Shown: positions 1-8,517 of the stretch, piece by piece | Layout: each line of letters opens with the position of its first letter | Numbering within the stretch: position 1 is the first letter of the stretch | Assembly: GCF_038002345.1 (NCBI RefSeq) | Contig: NZ_JBBOCJ010000001.1 | Span: forward strand, 4,402,001-4,466,000 | Origin: Paenibacillus sp. FSL M7-0420 | GTDB taxonomy: Bacteria; Bacillota; Bacilli; Paenibacillales; Paenibacillaceae | Direction: 5' to 3' | Length of the DNA stretch: 64,000 nucleotides | Translations under genes and position numbers: made by a program | The notes under the pieces: generated by a model | The model's input: only the letters and a program-made list of their open reading frames with translations | What the model was told of the DNA's origin: nothing | Databases searched by the model: none

Positions 1-1232
1 TGCTGGTTCCCGCCGGAGAGATTCATAATCTGTGTCTTGGTCGTTGGCGTTTTGGTCCGCAGCTTTTCAATCATTTTATCGACTTCAACCTTCTTCTTGC
101 GGCCGTTCAGCAGCAGGTAAGGCGTCTTGTAACGGTCCAGGTTGGCGATGGCGCCGTTCTCATGCACAGACAGCACCGGAAAAATCCCCGTCACGCGCCG
201 CTCCTCAGTCAACAGGGCCAGCCCGTGCTTCTTCGCATCCTGCGGAGAGTTAATCTTCACCTTCTTGCCGTCAATCGAGATAGAGCCGGATTTCACCGCG
301 CGCAGTCCAAACAACGCTTCAATAACTTCGGTTCGCTGTGCGCCGACCAGACCGCCGACACCCAGAATCTCCCCGCGTCTTAATTCGAAGGACACATCCT
401 TGAAGGATCTGGGCTCGGGTGAGGTCAGACCTTCCACCTTCATGAACACCTTGCCTGGAACATTGGTGCGCTCCGGGAAACGGTTCGTCAGATCACGCCC
501 GACCATCTTGGAGATAATCAGGTCCGTGGTCAGCTCGGCGGAGGGCCAGGTGCCGATCTTTTTACCATCACGCATAATCGTCACTTCATCGGAAATCTCC
601 AGGATTTCTTCCATTTTGTGAGATATATAGATAATAGCTACGCCTCTTTTTTGCAGGTCCCGGATGATCCGGAACAGATGCTCCACTTCCACGCTGGTTA
701 AGGACGAGGTTGGCTCATCCATGACAATCACGCGGGAGTGAAAAGAGACCGCCTTCGCAATTTCGATGGATTGGATCTTGGATACAGACAGCTTGCCCAC
801 CAGTGTTTCGGGATTCAGGTCGATATCCAGATCTTTGAATAAGTTTTCGGTGTCTGTGAACATTTTTTTGTGGTCAATGAACTGAAGCGGCCCGATGCCC
901 TTGGTTGGAAAACGTCCCAGCCAGATGTTCTCCATCACGCTGCGGAAAGGTACAGGGTGCAGCTCCTGATGGATCATCGAGATGCCGTGCTTCAGTGCTT
1001 CGCTCGAATTGGAGATGGAGGCCTTCTGGCCATCCAGGAAGATCTCACCGGCATCCGGTGAATAGATTCCAAAGAGACATTTCATCAGTGTGGACTTGCC
1101 TGCCCCGTTCTCGCCCATAAGTGCATGAACCGAGCCCGGACGAACCTTAATGCTGACTCCATCCAGCGCCTTCACGCCGGGAAATTCTTTGGTAATGCCG
1201 TTCATTTCCAGCAAAAATTCCGTATTTGCCAT
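1..1232 (-). CDS. mglA: Sugar ABC transporter ATP-binding protein MglA (3' end cut by window edge)
   Basis: Energises uptake of galactose or a related sugar at the cytoplasmic face of the membrane. About 410 residues are visible. The start is ATG at 1232 and the protein opens MANTEFLLEMNGITKEFPG. The first ATPase domain has Walker A GENGAGKST near residue 42, then the signature stretch LSVSKIQS and Walker B VIVMDEPTSSLT. A second, degenerate cassette follows, with GVGGLVGAQRTE in place of a good Walker A, as is usual for CUT2-family MglA/RbsA proteins of about 500 residues. The gene runs off the left edge just after a second LSGGNQ signature. It lies 161 bp downstream of mglB; a permease gene would be expected beyond the edge. 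The exact sugar is inferred from similarity only. Confidence 0.9.
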   Translation of the reverse strand, partial: MANTEFLLEMNGITKEFPGVKALDGVSIKVRPGSVHALMGENGAGKSTLMKCLFGIYSPDAGEIFLDGQKASISNSSEALKHGISMIHQELHPVPFRSVMENIWLGRFPTKGIGPLQFIDHKKMFTDTENLFKDLDIDLNPETLVGKLSVSKIQSIEIAKAVSFHSRVIVMDEPTSSLTSVEVEHLFRIIRDLQKRGVAIIYISHKMEEILEISDEVTIMRDGKKIGTWPSAELTTDLIISKMVGRDLTNRFPERTNVPGKVFMKVEGLTSPEPRSFKDVSFELRRGEILGVGGLVGAQRTEVIEALFGLRAVKSGSISIDGKKVKINSPQDAKKHGLALLTEERRVTGIFPVLSVHENGAIANLDRYKTPYLLLNGRKKKVEVDKMIEKLRTKTPTTKTQIMNLSGGNQ

Positions 1233-1310
1233 GTTGTTACGCCCCCTACGCTTTTTTTCTTTTTCCATGAGAGGCACAGCGGTTCCATCCTGCTCCCTAC
1301 CCGTAAGGAA

Positions 1311-1342
1311 TTCCGGAGAGCGCATTGCAGCGCCCTCCGGGA
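1311..1342 (-). other. Intercistronic stem-loop between mglB and mglA
   Basis: A GC-rich inverted repeat, CCGGAG and GCGC pairing with GCGC and CTCCGG around an ATTGCA loop, lies in the mglB-mglA gap with no U-tract after it. Such hairpins often protect the 3' end of the binding-protein message so that it accumulates more than the ATPase message. The structure is visible; the role is inferred. Confidence 0.45.
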
Positions 1343-1393
1343 CTGGTATCTATGATACGTATCTGTATCTGTAGCCTTGCACCTGTTAACGGA

Positions 1394-2464
1394 TTACTTG
1401 GCGTCTGCTACGTTGTCTTTGGTAATCTTTTTGTAGGAGATCCATACAAATTGGTTGTCTGTGATATCGAAGCCTACGTTCTCTTTGGTTGGCGTTTCGC
1501 CTTTGGCCAGCAGAGCGGCCAGGGTGATCGCTGCTTTACCTTGGTTGTTGGCATCGTTCAGTACGGTACCGAGCATCGTTCCATCCTGCAAGGCCTGAAC
1601 CGCAGGAGCCGTTGCATCCACGCCTACAACCGGCATGTATTTGTCGCCGCTGAAGTAGCCTTGAGCCTTCAGAGCTTCGATCGCGCCGAGTGCCATGTCA
1701 TCGTTGTTGGCCAGTACGGCTTCAATCTTGTCGCCGTGGGAGCCGAGGAACGCTGCCATTTTCTCCTGGCCTTTTACACGATCCCACATCGCGGTATCTT
1801 CAGCCAGCTTCTCTACCTTGATGCCTGCATCTTCGATTGCCTGAATGGAATAGGTGGTGCGAAGTTCTGCATCCTGGTGTCCCGGTTCACCCTTCAGCAT
1901 GACATACTGCAGCACGCCGTCGCCGTTCTTGTCCGCTTCAGGGTGTGCTTTCCAGTAGTCCACGATCAGCTGGCCGGACATGGTGCCGGACTCTTCAGCC
2001 TTAGCGCCTACGTAGTAGACCTTATCCCATTTCTTCATATCTTCCGGCAGCGGCTCGCGGTTCAGGAAGACCACCGGAATGTTCGCGGTCTTGGCTTTGT
2101 CAATGATGACGCCCGCAGCGGTGCGGTCTACCGGGTTGATCAGCATGCCGTTATATTTCTTGGTGATGAACAGATCCACCTTATCGTTCTGTGTAGGCTG
2201 AGAATTCTGGCTGTCTACGATATCAACAGTGGCAATGCCCTTGGCAGCAGCATCGATGGCGTTGCGGACACCCGTCATGAACGTGTCGTCGAATTTGTAG
2301 ATCGCTACACCGACCTTCGGAGTCTCAGCAGAACCGGAATTCGCCGTGTTAGCCGCAGTTCCTGTGTTAGCTGGGTCAGCCGCCTTGTTATTGTTGCCGC
2401 CGCAGCCTGCTAGAGCAGCACCCAGCAATGCACTTGCAAGTAGAACGGAAGTGATTTTTTTCAT
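1394..2464 (-). CDS. mglB: Galactose/glucose-type ABC transporter substrate-binding lipoprotein MglB
   Basis: Extracytoplasmic receptor that delivers sugar to the MglA/MglC transporter. The 356-residue protein starts with a lipoprotein signal (MKKITSVLLASALLGAALAGC) whose lipobox LAGC is followed by a glycine/asparagine linker. A type I periplasmic-binding fold follows (VGVAIYKFDDTFMTGVRNAI near the start of the mature domain, later AVLANNDDMALGAIEAL). The ATG at 2464 is preferred over an upstream in-frame start because AGGAGGTCAA (complement of 2471-2480) sits just before it. A cre-like site lies about 80 bp upstream, suggesting carbon catabolite control. mglA follows on the same strand. The family call is secure; the ligand is inferred. 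Confidence 0.9.
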   Translation of the reverse strand: MKKITSVLLASALLGAALAGCGGNNNKAADPANTGTAANTANSGSAETPKVGVAIYKFDDTFMTGVRNAIDAAAKGIATVDIVDSQNSQPTQNDKVDLFITKKYNGMLINPVDRTAAGVIIDKAKTANIPVVFLNREPLPEDMKKWDKVYYVGAKAEESGTMSGQLIVDYWKAHPEADKNGDGVLQYVMLKGEPGHQDAELRTTYSIQAIEDAGIKVEKLAEDTAMWDRVKGQEKMAAFLGSHGDKIEAVLANNDDMALGAIEALKAQGYFSGDKYMPVVGVDATAPAVQALQDGTMLGTVLNDANNQGKAAITLAALLAKGETPTKENVGFDITDNQFVWISYKKITKDNVADAK

Positions 2465-2543
2465 GTCTAATTGACCTCCTGAGGATATTTCTTTATTTGG
2501 GATGATCCCGGTGTGTCCCGGGTACATCCTTATTATGCCCTAC

Positions 2544-2559
2544 GTGAAAACGGTTGCGA
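2544..2559. promoter_or_regulatory. Candidate catabolite-responsive element (cre) ahead of mglB
   Basis: GTGAAAACGGTTGCGA matches the core TGNAANCGNWNNC at all defined positions and lies in the 364-bp gap upstream of mglB. CcpA control of a sugar transporter would be ordinary. No second site was seen in this gap. Confidence 0.5.
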
Positions 2560-2729
2560 ATATAAAATCCTACTCATTTCCATGAAAATTCTACTATCAA
2601 TATACATTGAACTAATGGTTTTTTATGTTTTGGGATTAACCGTGACTCCAGAGAAGTTTTGGACTTCCGGCCGCTGTTGTCTCCAGATTTCTTGATTTAT
2701 CCCGTTTTTAACGGTTGAAATCCGCAGAC

Positions 2730-2748
2730 AAAGGCGGTCGCTACCGCT
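2730..2748 (-). terminator. Weak terminator-like hairpin after the accessory sugar-binding gene
   Basis: GCGGT-CGCT-ACCGC (2734-2747), read on the minus strand, is followed by only a short U-rich stretch (TTTG). It lies 80 bp downstream of the gene ending at 2829 and may separate it from mglB. The rest of the gap 2465-2828 holds the cre-like site and A/T-rich promoter DNA. Confidence 0.3.
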
Positions 2749-2828
2749 CCTCCAGTTCCAAAATTCCCCTCCGCCACTTTTCCTTTAACTTAAGTTTTTG
2801 TTCAATCTATATAGATCTTAAATTTCTG

Positions 2829-3851
2829 CTACCTTACAAACGGGAACAGCAGCTTCTGATTCTCCGGCCACAGCATATTCTCCAGATCGATGAGCTTGGT
2901 GCCGGTGTCCACACGTTCGGGAATATCCATGCCTTCGAGTGCCTCCACGGCATATTTCACCGCCAGATACCCGTTGCTGAACGGATTTTGAATGACGGTC
3001 GCCTGCACAGTGCCATCCTGGAGCGATTCCATCATTGAGGGCGAGCTGTCGAAAGCAATCATTTTCACACTATCCCTCTCCAGACCCTGAATCACCCTGG
3101 CCGCGCCCTGTGAAGCAATTTCATTCAAAGTGGCAATACCGCGCAGCCCGGGATACTTGTTCAGCATCTCCCGGGTCAGATTCTCGGCGTCGGAGGTGCT
3201 GGAGGAAGTGTAGGCGATCTGTACGACCTTAACGTTAGGAAAGCGGGCGGCATAATTCAGAAAACCCTTTTCCCGCTCATCTGCATCCCGCGCACCATAG
3301 TCGATACTGCCCGTCTTGCCGGAGTCCGGGGTAAGCGACGAATTGGTGAAGTTAATGATCCCGATCTCGCCATAGCCCCCCAGCAGCTGAATCAGCCGTT
3401 CGGCGGACTTCTGTCCGGCCTCGTAGCCGTTCGACCCCACGTAAGTCCGAACCTTGGCAGAGCCGACCTCCGCATCGACTGAAATCACCGGAATTCGGGA
3501 ATACGCCGCCTGATCCACGACCTGCGCCAGTCCCATATAGCTGCTGGCCGCGAGAATAATCACATCCGCCTTCTCCTTAATGGACTCCTCCACCATGACG
3601 ACCTGCTCCTCAATATCACTCTCTGAATCCGGCGCCTTGAAGGTCAGATTGACATTGAATTCCTTCGCCGCAGCCTCTGCTCCGAGCTTCAGGGTGTTCC
3701 AGTAATCCCCTTTGTTCATCTTGACAATCAGGTGGATATTCCGCGTCTTGCTGGTGCTGATATAAGCTGGCGAGGCGTTAAAGCAAGAAGATACAGAGAT
3801 CCACAGCACGCCGCACAGCAGCACGGTGAGCCATACACGCAGGCTTTTCAC
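2829..3851 (-). CDS. Sugar-binding lipoprotein of the type I periplasmic-binding family, linked to the sensor kinase
   Basis: A 340-residue protein with an N-terminal hydrophobic segment (VWLTVLLCGVLWISVSSC) whose end fits a relaxed lipobox (VSSC), then a LacI/RbsB-like sugar-binding domain (NIHLIVKMNKGDYWNTLKLG; later GIATLNEIASQGAARVI and VKMIAFDSSPSMMESLQDGT). Its start overlaps the end of the histidine kinase gene by 4 bp, so the two are translationally coupled. It is not adjacent to its own permease. The coupling suggests that it presents ligand to the kinase rather than serving transport; that is inference. A transport role with the mgl genes cannot be excluded. Confidence 0.8.
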   Translation of the reverse strand: MKSLRVWLTVLLCGVLWISVSSCFNASPAYISTSKTRNIHLIVKMNKGDYWNTLKLGAEAAAKEFNVNLTFKAPDSESDIEEQVVMVEESIKEKADVIILAASSYMGLAQVVDQAAYSRIPVISVDAEVGSAKVRTYVGSNGYEAGQKSAERLIQLLGGYGEIGIINFTNSSLTPDSGKTGSIDYGARDADEREKGFLNYAARFPNVKVVQIAYTSSSTSDAENLTREMLNKYPGLRGIATLNEIASQGAARVIQGLERDSVKMIAFDSSPSMMESLQDGTVQATVIQNPFSNGYLAVKYAVEALEGMDIPERVDTGTKLIDLENMLWPENQKLLFPFVR

Positions 3852-5674
3852 AGGTTCGTCTCCTCCTTCTGCTTATCCATAGCCTCTCCCGCGGGGAGAG
3901 CCGGGAACACAATCGTCACAACCGTCCCCTCTTCCAGCTCACTCTGAAAAGCAAGCCCGTACTCCCGCCCGTAATACAGGCCGATCCGTTCGTGCACATT
4001 CCGGACACCGACCCCTGATCCGCTGGTGCTTTTGACGCTTCCGCTTAGAATGCCGTTCACCGTCTCCCTGGACATCCCGAGGCCGTTGTCGCTGACCCTG
4101 ATGAGGATTAGCCCGTCCTGAAGCCCGGCGGTGATCGAGATCAGCCCCTCGTCCGGCAGCATTTCAATCCCGTGATAGAGCGCGTTCTCCACGATAGGCT
4201 GCAGAATGAGCTTGATCGTCTGGCACTCCAGGACCTCCTCCTGCGCCGTAATCTCATAACGGAATTTATTCTTGAAGCGGAAGCTCTGAATCACCAGGTA
4301 ATGGCGGATATGGTCCAGCTCTTCCTGGATGGTGATAATGTTCTTGCCTTTGCTGAGGCTGATGCGGAAGAATCTGGAGAGCGACTGGATCATGGTGACG
4401 ACTTCATCCGTTTTGCCGCGTTCTGCCAGCCGGATGACAGAATTCAGCGTATTGTACAGAAAATGCGGGTTGATCTGCGATTGCAGCACCTCAAGCTCGC
4501 CCTTCCGCTTCGTCTCCTGCTCATATATGATCTGCTCCATCAGCTGGCGGATACGCTGGAGCATCATGTTGAAGCGCCTCGACAGCTGTTCTACCTCATA
4601 GGCTCCGCTGACGTTAATCGGCGTATTCAGATCGCCCTCCGCCACCTGCTTCACGGTACGCTCCAGCTTGCGGATCGGGCTGGCAATCAGCCAGGACAGG
4701 AAGACAGACACCGCAATAACACAGACGAGAACAACCGCAAGAAACCACGCCAGAAACTGATTGAGATCCCGCTTGGTGGTGACAATCTCATCGTAATAGG
4801 CCACCCCGACAATCTTCCAGCCGGTCTGCGCCAGCGTGCGTACGGTGATAAACCGCTTCTCCCCGGTCGATTCGTCCAAGTAGCTGCGGTAGGCGTATTC
4901 CAGCACCGGCTCCACATTCTCATACTTCAGCCCGGCGTAGATGAGCTGCTGCTGCGGATGGTAGACGATATTGCCGAGCGGGTCGAGGATGTAGGCGTAG
5001 CCTCTTTTGCCCAGCTTGACCTGCTTGCTGAGTTCGTCAATCGTTCTGAAGTTGAAGTCCAGCAGCAGCACACCGGTTCTCAGCTCCCCGTTCTCCCTGT
5101 ATTGAATCAGCTTGGAGATGGAGACTACCCAGGTATACCTGCCCTTGAACAGATTCTGGATATGCGGGGCGGAATAGGAGATCTCGGAGGTACGCTTGGC
5201 TGTGGTGAACCAGCTCTGGCTCTCAAGCCCCGTGTTCATGCGCATCGTCTGCCCCGGCGTCCCCACCACATACTTCCCCTGCGGTGTAAAAACAGCCACG
5301 GACACCAGATCCTCGCGGCTGCTCATCAGGGTATCCATCCGTTCATAGAGCAGCGGGGAATCGATGGAGGGCGTAGAGGTAATCTGCTTCTCGGCGGTCG
5401 CAAAAATACTGCCCATCCCCTTCACATACAGCTCCAGGTTATAGTTCACCTGCTCGATGATCTGCTGCATGTTGAGATTGGCATTCTCCTCGGCCGTGTT
5501 GGCGAACTTGCCGTACAGCATAATACTAACGATTACGGCCACCGCCGCAGTCACCGCCATGAACGTCAGCGTGATGATCAGCTGAATGCTCCGCAGCTTC
5601 GAGGACAGGCGCAGCCTGCCGCTCTTGCGGGACCCCGGCCGCAGCGGGAAGAAATAACCCCTCGGCTTGTTCAT
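3848..5674 (-). CDS. Sensor histidine kinase of the YesM/LytS (HPK7-like) type
   Basis: Membrane sensor that phosphorylates the neighbouring response regulator. In 608 residues: TM1 at about 31-54, an extracytoplasmic Cache-like sensing domain of about 235 residues, TM2 at about 290-315 (FLAWFLAVVLVCVIAVSVFL), a HAMP segment, and a His_kinase domain with the phospho-acceptor in QINPHFLYNTLNSVIRLAE. A HATPase domain closes the protein (IVENALYHGIEM; VSDNGLGM; GSGVGVRNVHERI). The start at 5674 is 2 bp after the regulator's stop, and its end overlaps the sugar-binding gene. The trio therefore reads as one transcript. Kinases of this class in Paenibacillus usually control carbohydrate-uptake genes, which fits the mgl genes downstream. 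Confidence 0.9.
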   Translation of the reverse strand: MNKPRGYFFPLRPGSRKSGRLRLSSKLRSIQLIITLTFMAVTAAVAVIVSIMLYGKFANTAEENANLNMQQIIEQVNYNLELYVKGMGSIFATAEKQITSTPSIDSPLLYERMDTLMSSREDLVSVAVFTPQGKYVVGTPGQTMRMNTGLESQSWFTTAKRTSEISYSAPHIQNLFKGRYTWVVSISKLIQYRENGELRTGVLLLDFNFRTIDELSKQVKLGKRGYAYILDPLGNIVYHPQQQLIYAGLKYENVEPVLEYAYRSYLDESTGEKRFITVRTLAQTGWKIVGVAYYDEIVTTKRDLNQFLAWFLAVVLVCVIAVSVFLSWLIASPIRKLERTVKQVAEGDLNTPINVSGAYEVEQLSRRFNMMLQRIRQLMEQIIYEQETKRKGELEVLQSQINPHFLYNTLNSVIRLAERGKTDEVVTMIQSLSRFFRISLSKGKNIITIQEELDHIRHYLVIQSFRFKNKFRYEITAQEEVLECQTIKLILQPIVENALYHGIEMLPDEGLISITAGLQDGLILIRVSDNGLGMSRETVNGILSGSVKSTSGSGVGVRNVHERIGLYYGREYGLAFQSELEEGTVVTIVFPALPAGEAMDKQKEETNL

Positions 5675-5676
5675 GG

Positions 5677-7326
5677 CTATTCTCCCCGCGCGCTGTTCTT
5701 ATACTCTTTGGGAGATTGTCCGTATTTCTTGCGGAAGCAGAAGCTGAAATAGTTCGGGTCGGCAAAGCCGATCCGCTCGGCGATCTCGAACGCCTTCAGC
5801 TCGGTGGAACGCAGCAGTTCCTTTGCGGCCTCCAGCCGGATCTGCAGCAGATAGCTGACGAAGGTCATCTTCATTTCTTTTTTGAAAATGCTGCTGAAAT
5901 AGCCTGTGCTGATATGCAGCTGCTGGCACACCCTGCCGATGGACATATCGGATTCTTCATAGTGGCTGCGGATATATTCCTTAGCCTGGTCTATGAGCTG
6001 CTTGTAGCTCGACTGGCGCTCCGAAGCAATGGAATCCATCAGCCGGCTGCATACGGTAATAATCCACTGCCGGGCTTCTTCCAGGTTGTTGAATTTGTTC
6101 ATATCGCTTAGCGAAGTCAGGCCGGGTCCGATAAAATCATTCGTTCCGCTCCCGGATTCCTTCGCCACCCGCAGAATGGAGGTGATGATCTCCAGCAGGA
6201 AAATCTGATAATCCTGCGCCGAGACCTGCTCCGTATCCAGTCCCCGGAACAGCTCGTCCACGACTTCGCGCAGCTCCTGGACGGTGCCCAGCTTGATCGT
6301 ACGGATCAGCGACTGCTGGGTCAGCTCATCATAGTCCAGCATCCGGCTGGACCGCGATTCCACATCCTCAATCCAGATGACCCGGTTGTTGCCGAGGATC
6401 AGCCGGTAATCAAGCGCTTGCAGCGCATCCCCGAAGGAATGGAACAGCATGGACGGTGCCTTGCAGACGGTTCCGGCCCCGGCGGTTACGGTAAGCTTGA
6501 GGAAGCGCTGCACATTCTGGCAGATCTCTTCGAGAATGGCGAAGGTTCTGGCGGTGATGTCGCTCTCCTCCGGGCTCTGGCTGACCGAGAGCAGCACAAC
6601 ATCATCCCGGTGGATGAATACCTTGCCGAAGCCATGCTTCTGGCAGATCTCCTCCGCGATGTTCAGCACAGCATAGAGCTGGAGATTACGGTCGCCGGTA
6701 TCACGCAGGGACACGGGCCGCTGAGCTTGAACGGCGGAAGAATGGTCCGGGCGGATATAATCGATACTGATCACAGAGGACTGGAAGCATTCACCGGTGA
6801 GGGGGATGCCGTACTCTGTGCTTTTCTCAGCAATCTCTGCGGAACGCAGGCGGCGGGACACCAAGGTAGAGAGGAACTGCTCGCGCAGAAGCGGCAGGCT
6901 CTTGCGGTAATGCTCGCTCAGCACGAACACATTCTCCTTCTCGGCAATCTCGGTCTCGATCGTGGCGCGAACCTTCAGCAGAACATCAATCAGCTCCTGG
7001 GACGAAAATGGCTTCAGGATATATTCATCAATCTGCAGCTTAATCGCCTTCTGGGCATATTCGAATTCATCATAGCCGGTCAGAATGATAATCTTCGTAT
7101 TCGGATGGCGGCTGCGTATCCATTCCGCCAGCTGCAGGCCATTCATGAAGGGCATCTGGATATCGGTAACGACCACATCCGGCAGCAGCCGGTCGATCGC
7201 ATCCGCCGCCTCCCGCCCGTTCTCAGCCTGCTCCACGACCTCGAAGCCGTACTGCTCCCAGTCAATCTGGGCGATAATGCCTTCTCTTACATCTTCCTCG
7301 TCTTCGGCGAGTATTAGTTTGTACAT
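5677..7326 (-). CDS. Response regulator with AraC-type DNA-binding domain (YesN-like)
   Basis: A cytoplasmic transcription regulator of 549 residues. The N-terminal receiver (about 1-120) has the acidic pocket in LAEDEEDVREG, the phospho-acceptor aspartate in PDVVVTDIQMPFMNG and the conserved lysine in YILKPFSSQ. A long central region of unclear fold follows. The last ~100 residues form two AraC/XylS helix-turn-helix units (IGRVCQQLHISTGYFSSIFK and AFEIAERIGFADPNYFSFCF, ending GQSPKEYKNSARGE). It is first in the operon with the kinase and the sugar-binding lipoprotein. Its likely targets are the mglB promoter and its own promoter; no operator could be assigned by eye. Confidence 0.9.
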   Translation of the reverse strand: MYKLILAEDEEDVREGIIAQIDWEQYGFEVVEQAENGREAADAIDRLLPDVVVTDIQMPFMNGLQLAEWIRSRHPNTKIIILTGYDEFEYAQKAIKLQIDEYILKPFSSQELIDVLLKVRATIETEIAEKENVFVLSEHYRKSLPLLREQFLSTLVSRRLRSAEIAEKSTEYGIPLTGECFQSSVISIDYIRPDHSSAVQAQRPVSLRDTGDRNLQLYAVLNIAEEICQKHGFGKVFIHRDDVVLLSVSQSPEESDITARTFAILEEICQNVQRFLKLTVTAGAGTVCKAPSMLFHSFGDALQALDYRLILGNNRVIWIEDVESRSSRMLDYDELTQQSLIRTIKLGTVQELREVVDELFRGLDTEQVSAQDYQIFLLEIITSILRVAKESGSGTNDFIGPGLTSLSDMNKFNNLEEARQWIITVCSRLMDSIASERQSSYKQLIDQAKEYIRSHYEESDMSIGRVCQQLHISTGYFSSIFKKEMKMTFVSYLLQIRLEAAKELLRSTELKAFEIAERIGFADPNYFSFCFRKKYGQSPKEYKNSARGE

Positions 7327-7660
7327 GCTTCATCCCTCTTCGGCATAGGATATGGAGGTTCACAGAACTATAATAGCTGATTCAAATGGCCCGATCTATG
7401 GTTATATTAAAAAGGCCGCAGCCCGTTCCCGGTTAAGCTCATACGCAGGGTAATTTACTATATAGGCTGCCTACATATTATGCAAGGAAATATTGTTTGC
7501 ATTCGAAGAGTATTGGGAAATACGAATAGAAGATTATTGGGAAATAAGAATAGTGAGAGGGAAGAGTAGGGGCCAGCGGAGCTAGTACAGCATCAGATTT
7601 AAATTAGTGAAAACCGTTTGTTGCAGCGCCCGAGTACCGTACCCACTCATAGGCGATGAG

Positions 7661-7848
7661 CTTAATTGTATTTTGTACAACTAAAACGTCTGGTTTGCTC
7701 CCCAGTAGACGTTTAGCTGTATTTCGTACACTTAAAATCCCCGCTTTCCCTGGTTTCCACCCGTTGGGGCAGATTTAGTTGTACAGATTACAGCTAGAAG
7801 AGGCAAGCCTTGTTTTTCGCTGTTTTTAAGTGTACATTCTGCAACTAG
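7661..7848. repeat. Four copies of a ~25-bp motif, two direct and two inverted
   Basis: In the 726-bp non-coding stretch 7327-8052, a motif close to TTAGCTGTATTTCGTACA followed by A/C, C/T, TAAAA occurs at 7661-7686 and 7712-7737 on the plus strand and at 7774-7797 and 7824-7848 on the minus strand. The two pairs face each other, so a transcript could fold into nested hairpins. No protein-coding signal was seen in the whole stretch. It may be a dispersed palindromic repeat or a protein-binding array. Confidence 0.6.
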
Positions 7849-7998
7849 CCCTGAATGTCTACTTGGAACTACACGCCATAAAGCACTGCATAGTTGAACT
7901 GAATTAACTTCTTTAGGTCTGATGCTCTACCAGAGGGACCACGGCGGGCACTTGTTCGGCGGATTCAGGGGTATTAGTGCACCTTATTTCCTTCAACC

Positions 7999-8029
7999 AA
8001 AAAAAACCATCCCGATTACGCCGGGATGG
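7999..8029 (-). terminator. Intrinsic terminator of the GNAT gene
   Basis: On the minus strand CCATCCCG pairs with CGGGATGG around a 7-nt loop, followed by eight U residues, 24 bp after the acetyltransferase stop. Confidence 0.85.
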
Positions 8030-8052
8030 GGATGTTCGGTACACGTATAGGA

Positions 8053-8517
8053 TTATAGCAGGGCTTTGTTGAAGCGGTAGCCTGTTGTCTTTTCAAAGCC
8101 GATATGGCGGTAAAACGCATGTGCAGGTGCACGTTCAACGCGGTTGCCGCTCCGCAGGAACAGCTGGCAGCAGCCTTGATGGCGTGCCCATTCTTCCGCT
8201 GCAGCTACGAGTCTTTTGCCAAGGCCTTGTCCTCTAAGCTCCTCTGCTACGATCAGCGCGGTAATCTCCGTAATACAATCGGCATGCTTGTAGTAGGACT
8301 TCACCTGCCGTAAACCGATCATTCCCACAACTTCGTTATTGAGCTCTGCGACCAGTGTGCAGTGGAACGGATCATGCTCCATGCCTTCCATTCTCTCTTT
8401 CATCACGCTAAGCGTTGTCGGATAGCCGAATTCACGCAAAAGGGCTGTCACTCTCTCCAGATCATTCATGCCGCATTTGCGAATTTGCAGTACCTGCTCC
8501 TGAGTACTACTGTTCAT
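8053..8517 (-). CDS. GNAT-family N-acetyltransferase
   Basis: A 154-residue acetyl-CoA-dependent acyltransferase of unknown substrate. The acetyl-CoA binding motif is clear in [20 protein letters not shown], and the C-terminal half ends with the typical [16 protein letters not shown] segment. The ATG at 8517 has GGAGG spaced 9 nt upstream and overlaps the last 11 bp of purT, so translation is probably coupled. A strong terminator follows. The family is secure. The link to purT may be only transcriptional. Confidence 0.85.
   Translation of the reverse strand: MNSSTQEQVLQIRKCGMNDLERVTALLREFGYPTTLSVMKERMEGMEHDPFHCTLVAELNNEVVGMIGLRQVKSYYKHADCITEITALIVAEELRGQGLGKRLVAAAEEWARHQGCCQLFLRSGNRVERAPAHAFYRHIGFEKTTGYRFNKALL

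Noticed and set aside
1325..2413. 362-residue plus-strand frame opposite mglB
   Set aside because: Antisense to a lipoprotein gene with perfect start signals.
4172..5752. 526-residue open frame on the plus strand opposite the histidine kinase
   Set aside because: It lies wholly antisense to a clear kinase gene, has no ribosome site and matches no family; high-GC third positions leave this frame open.
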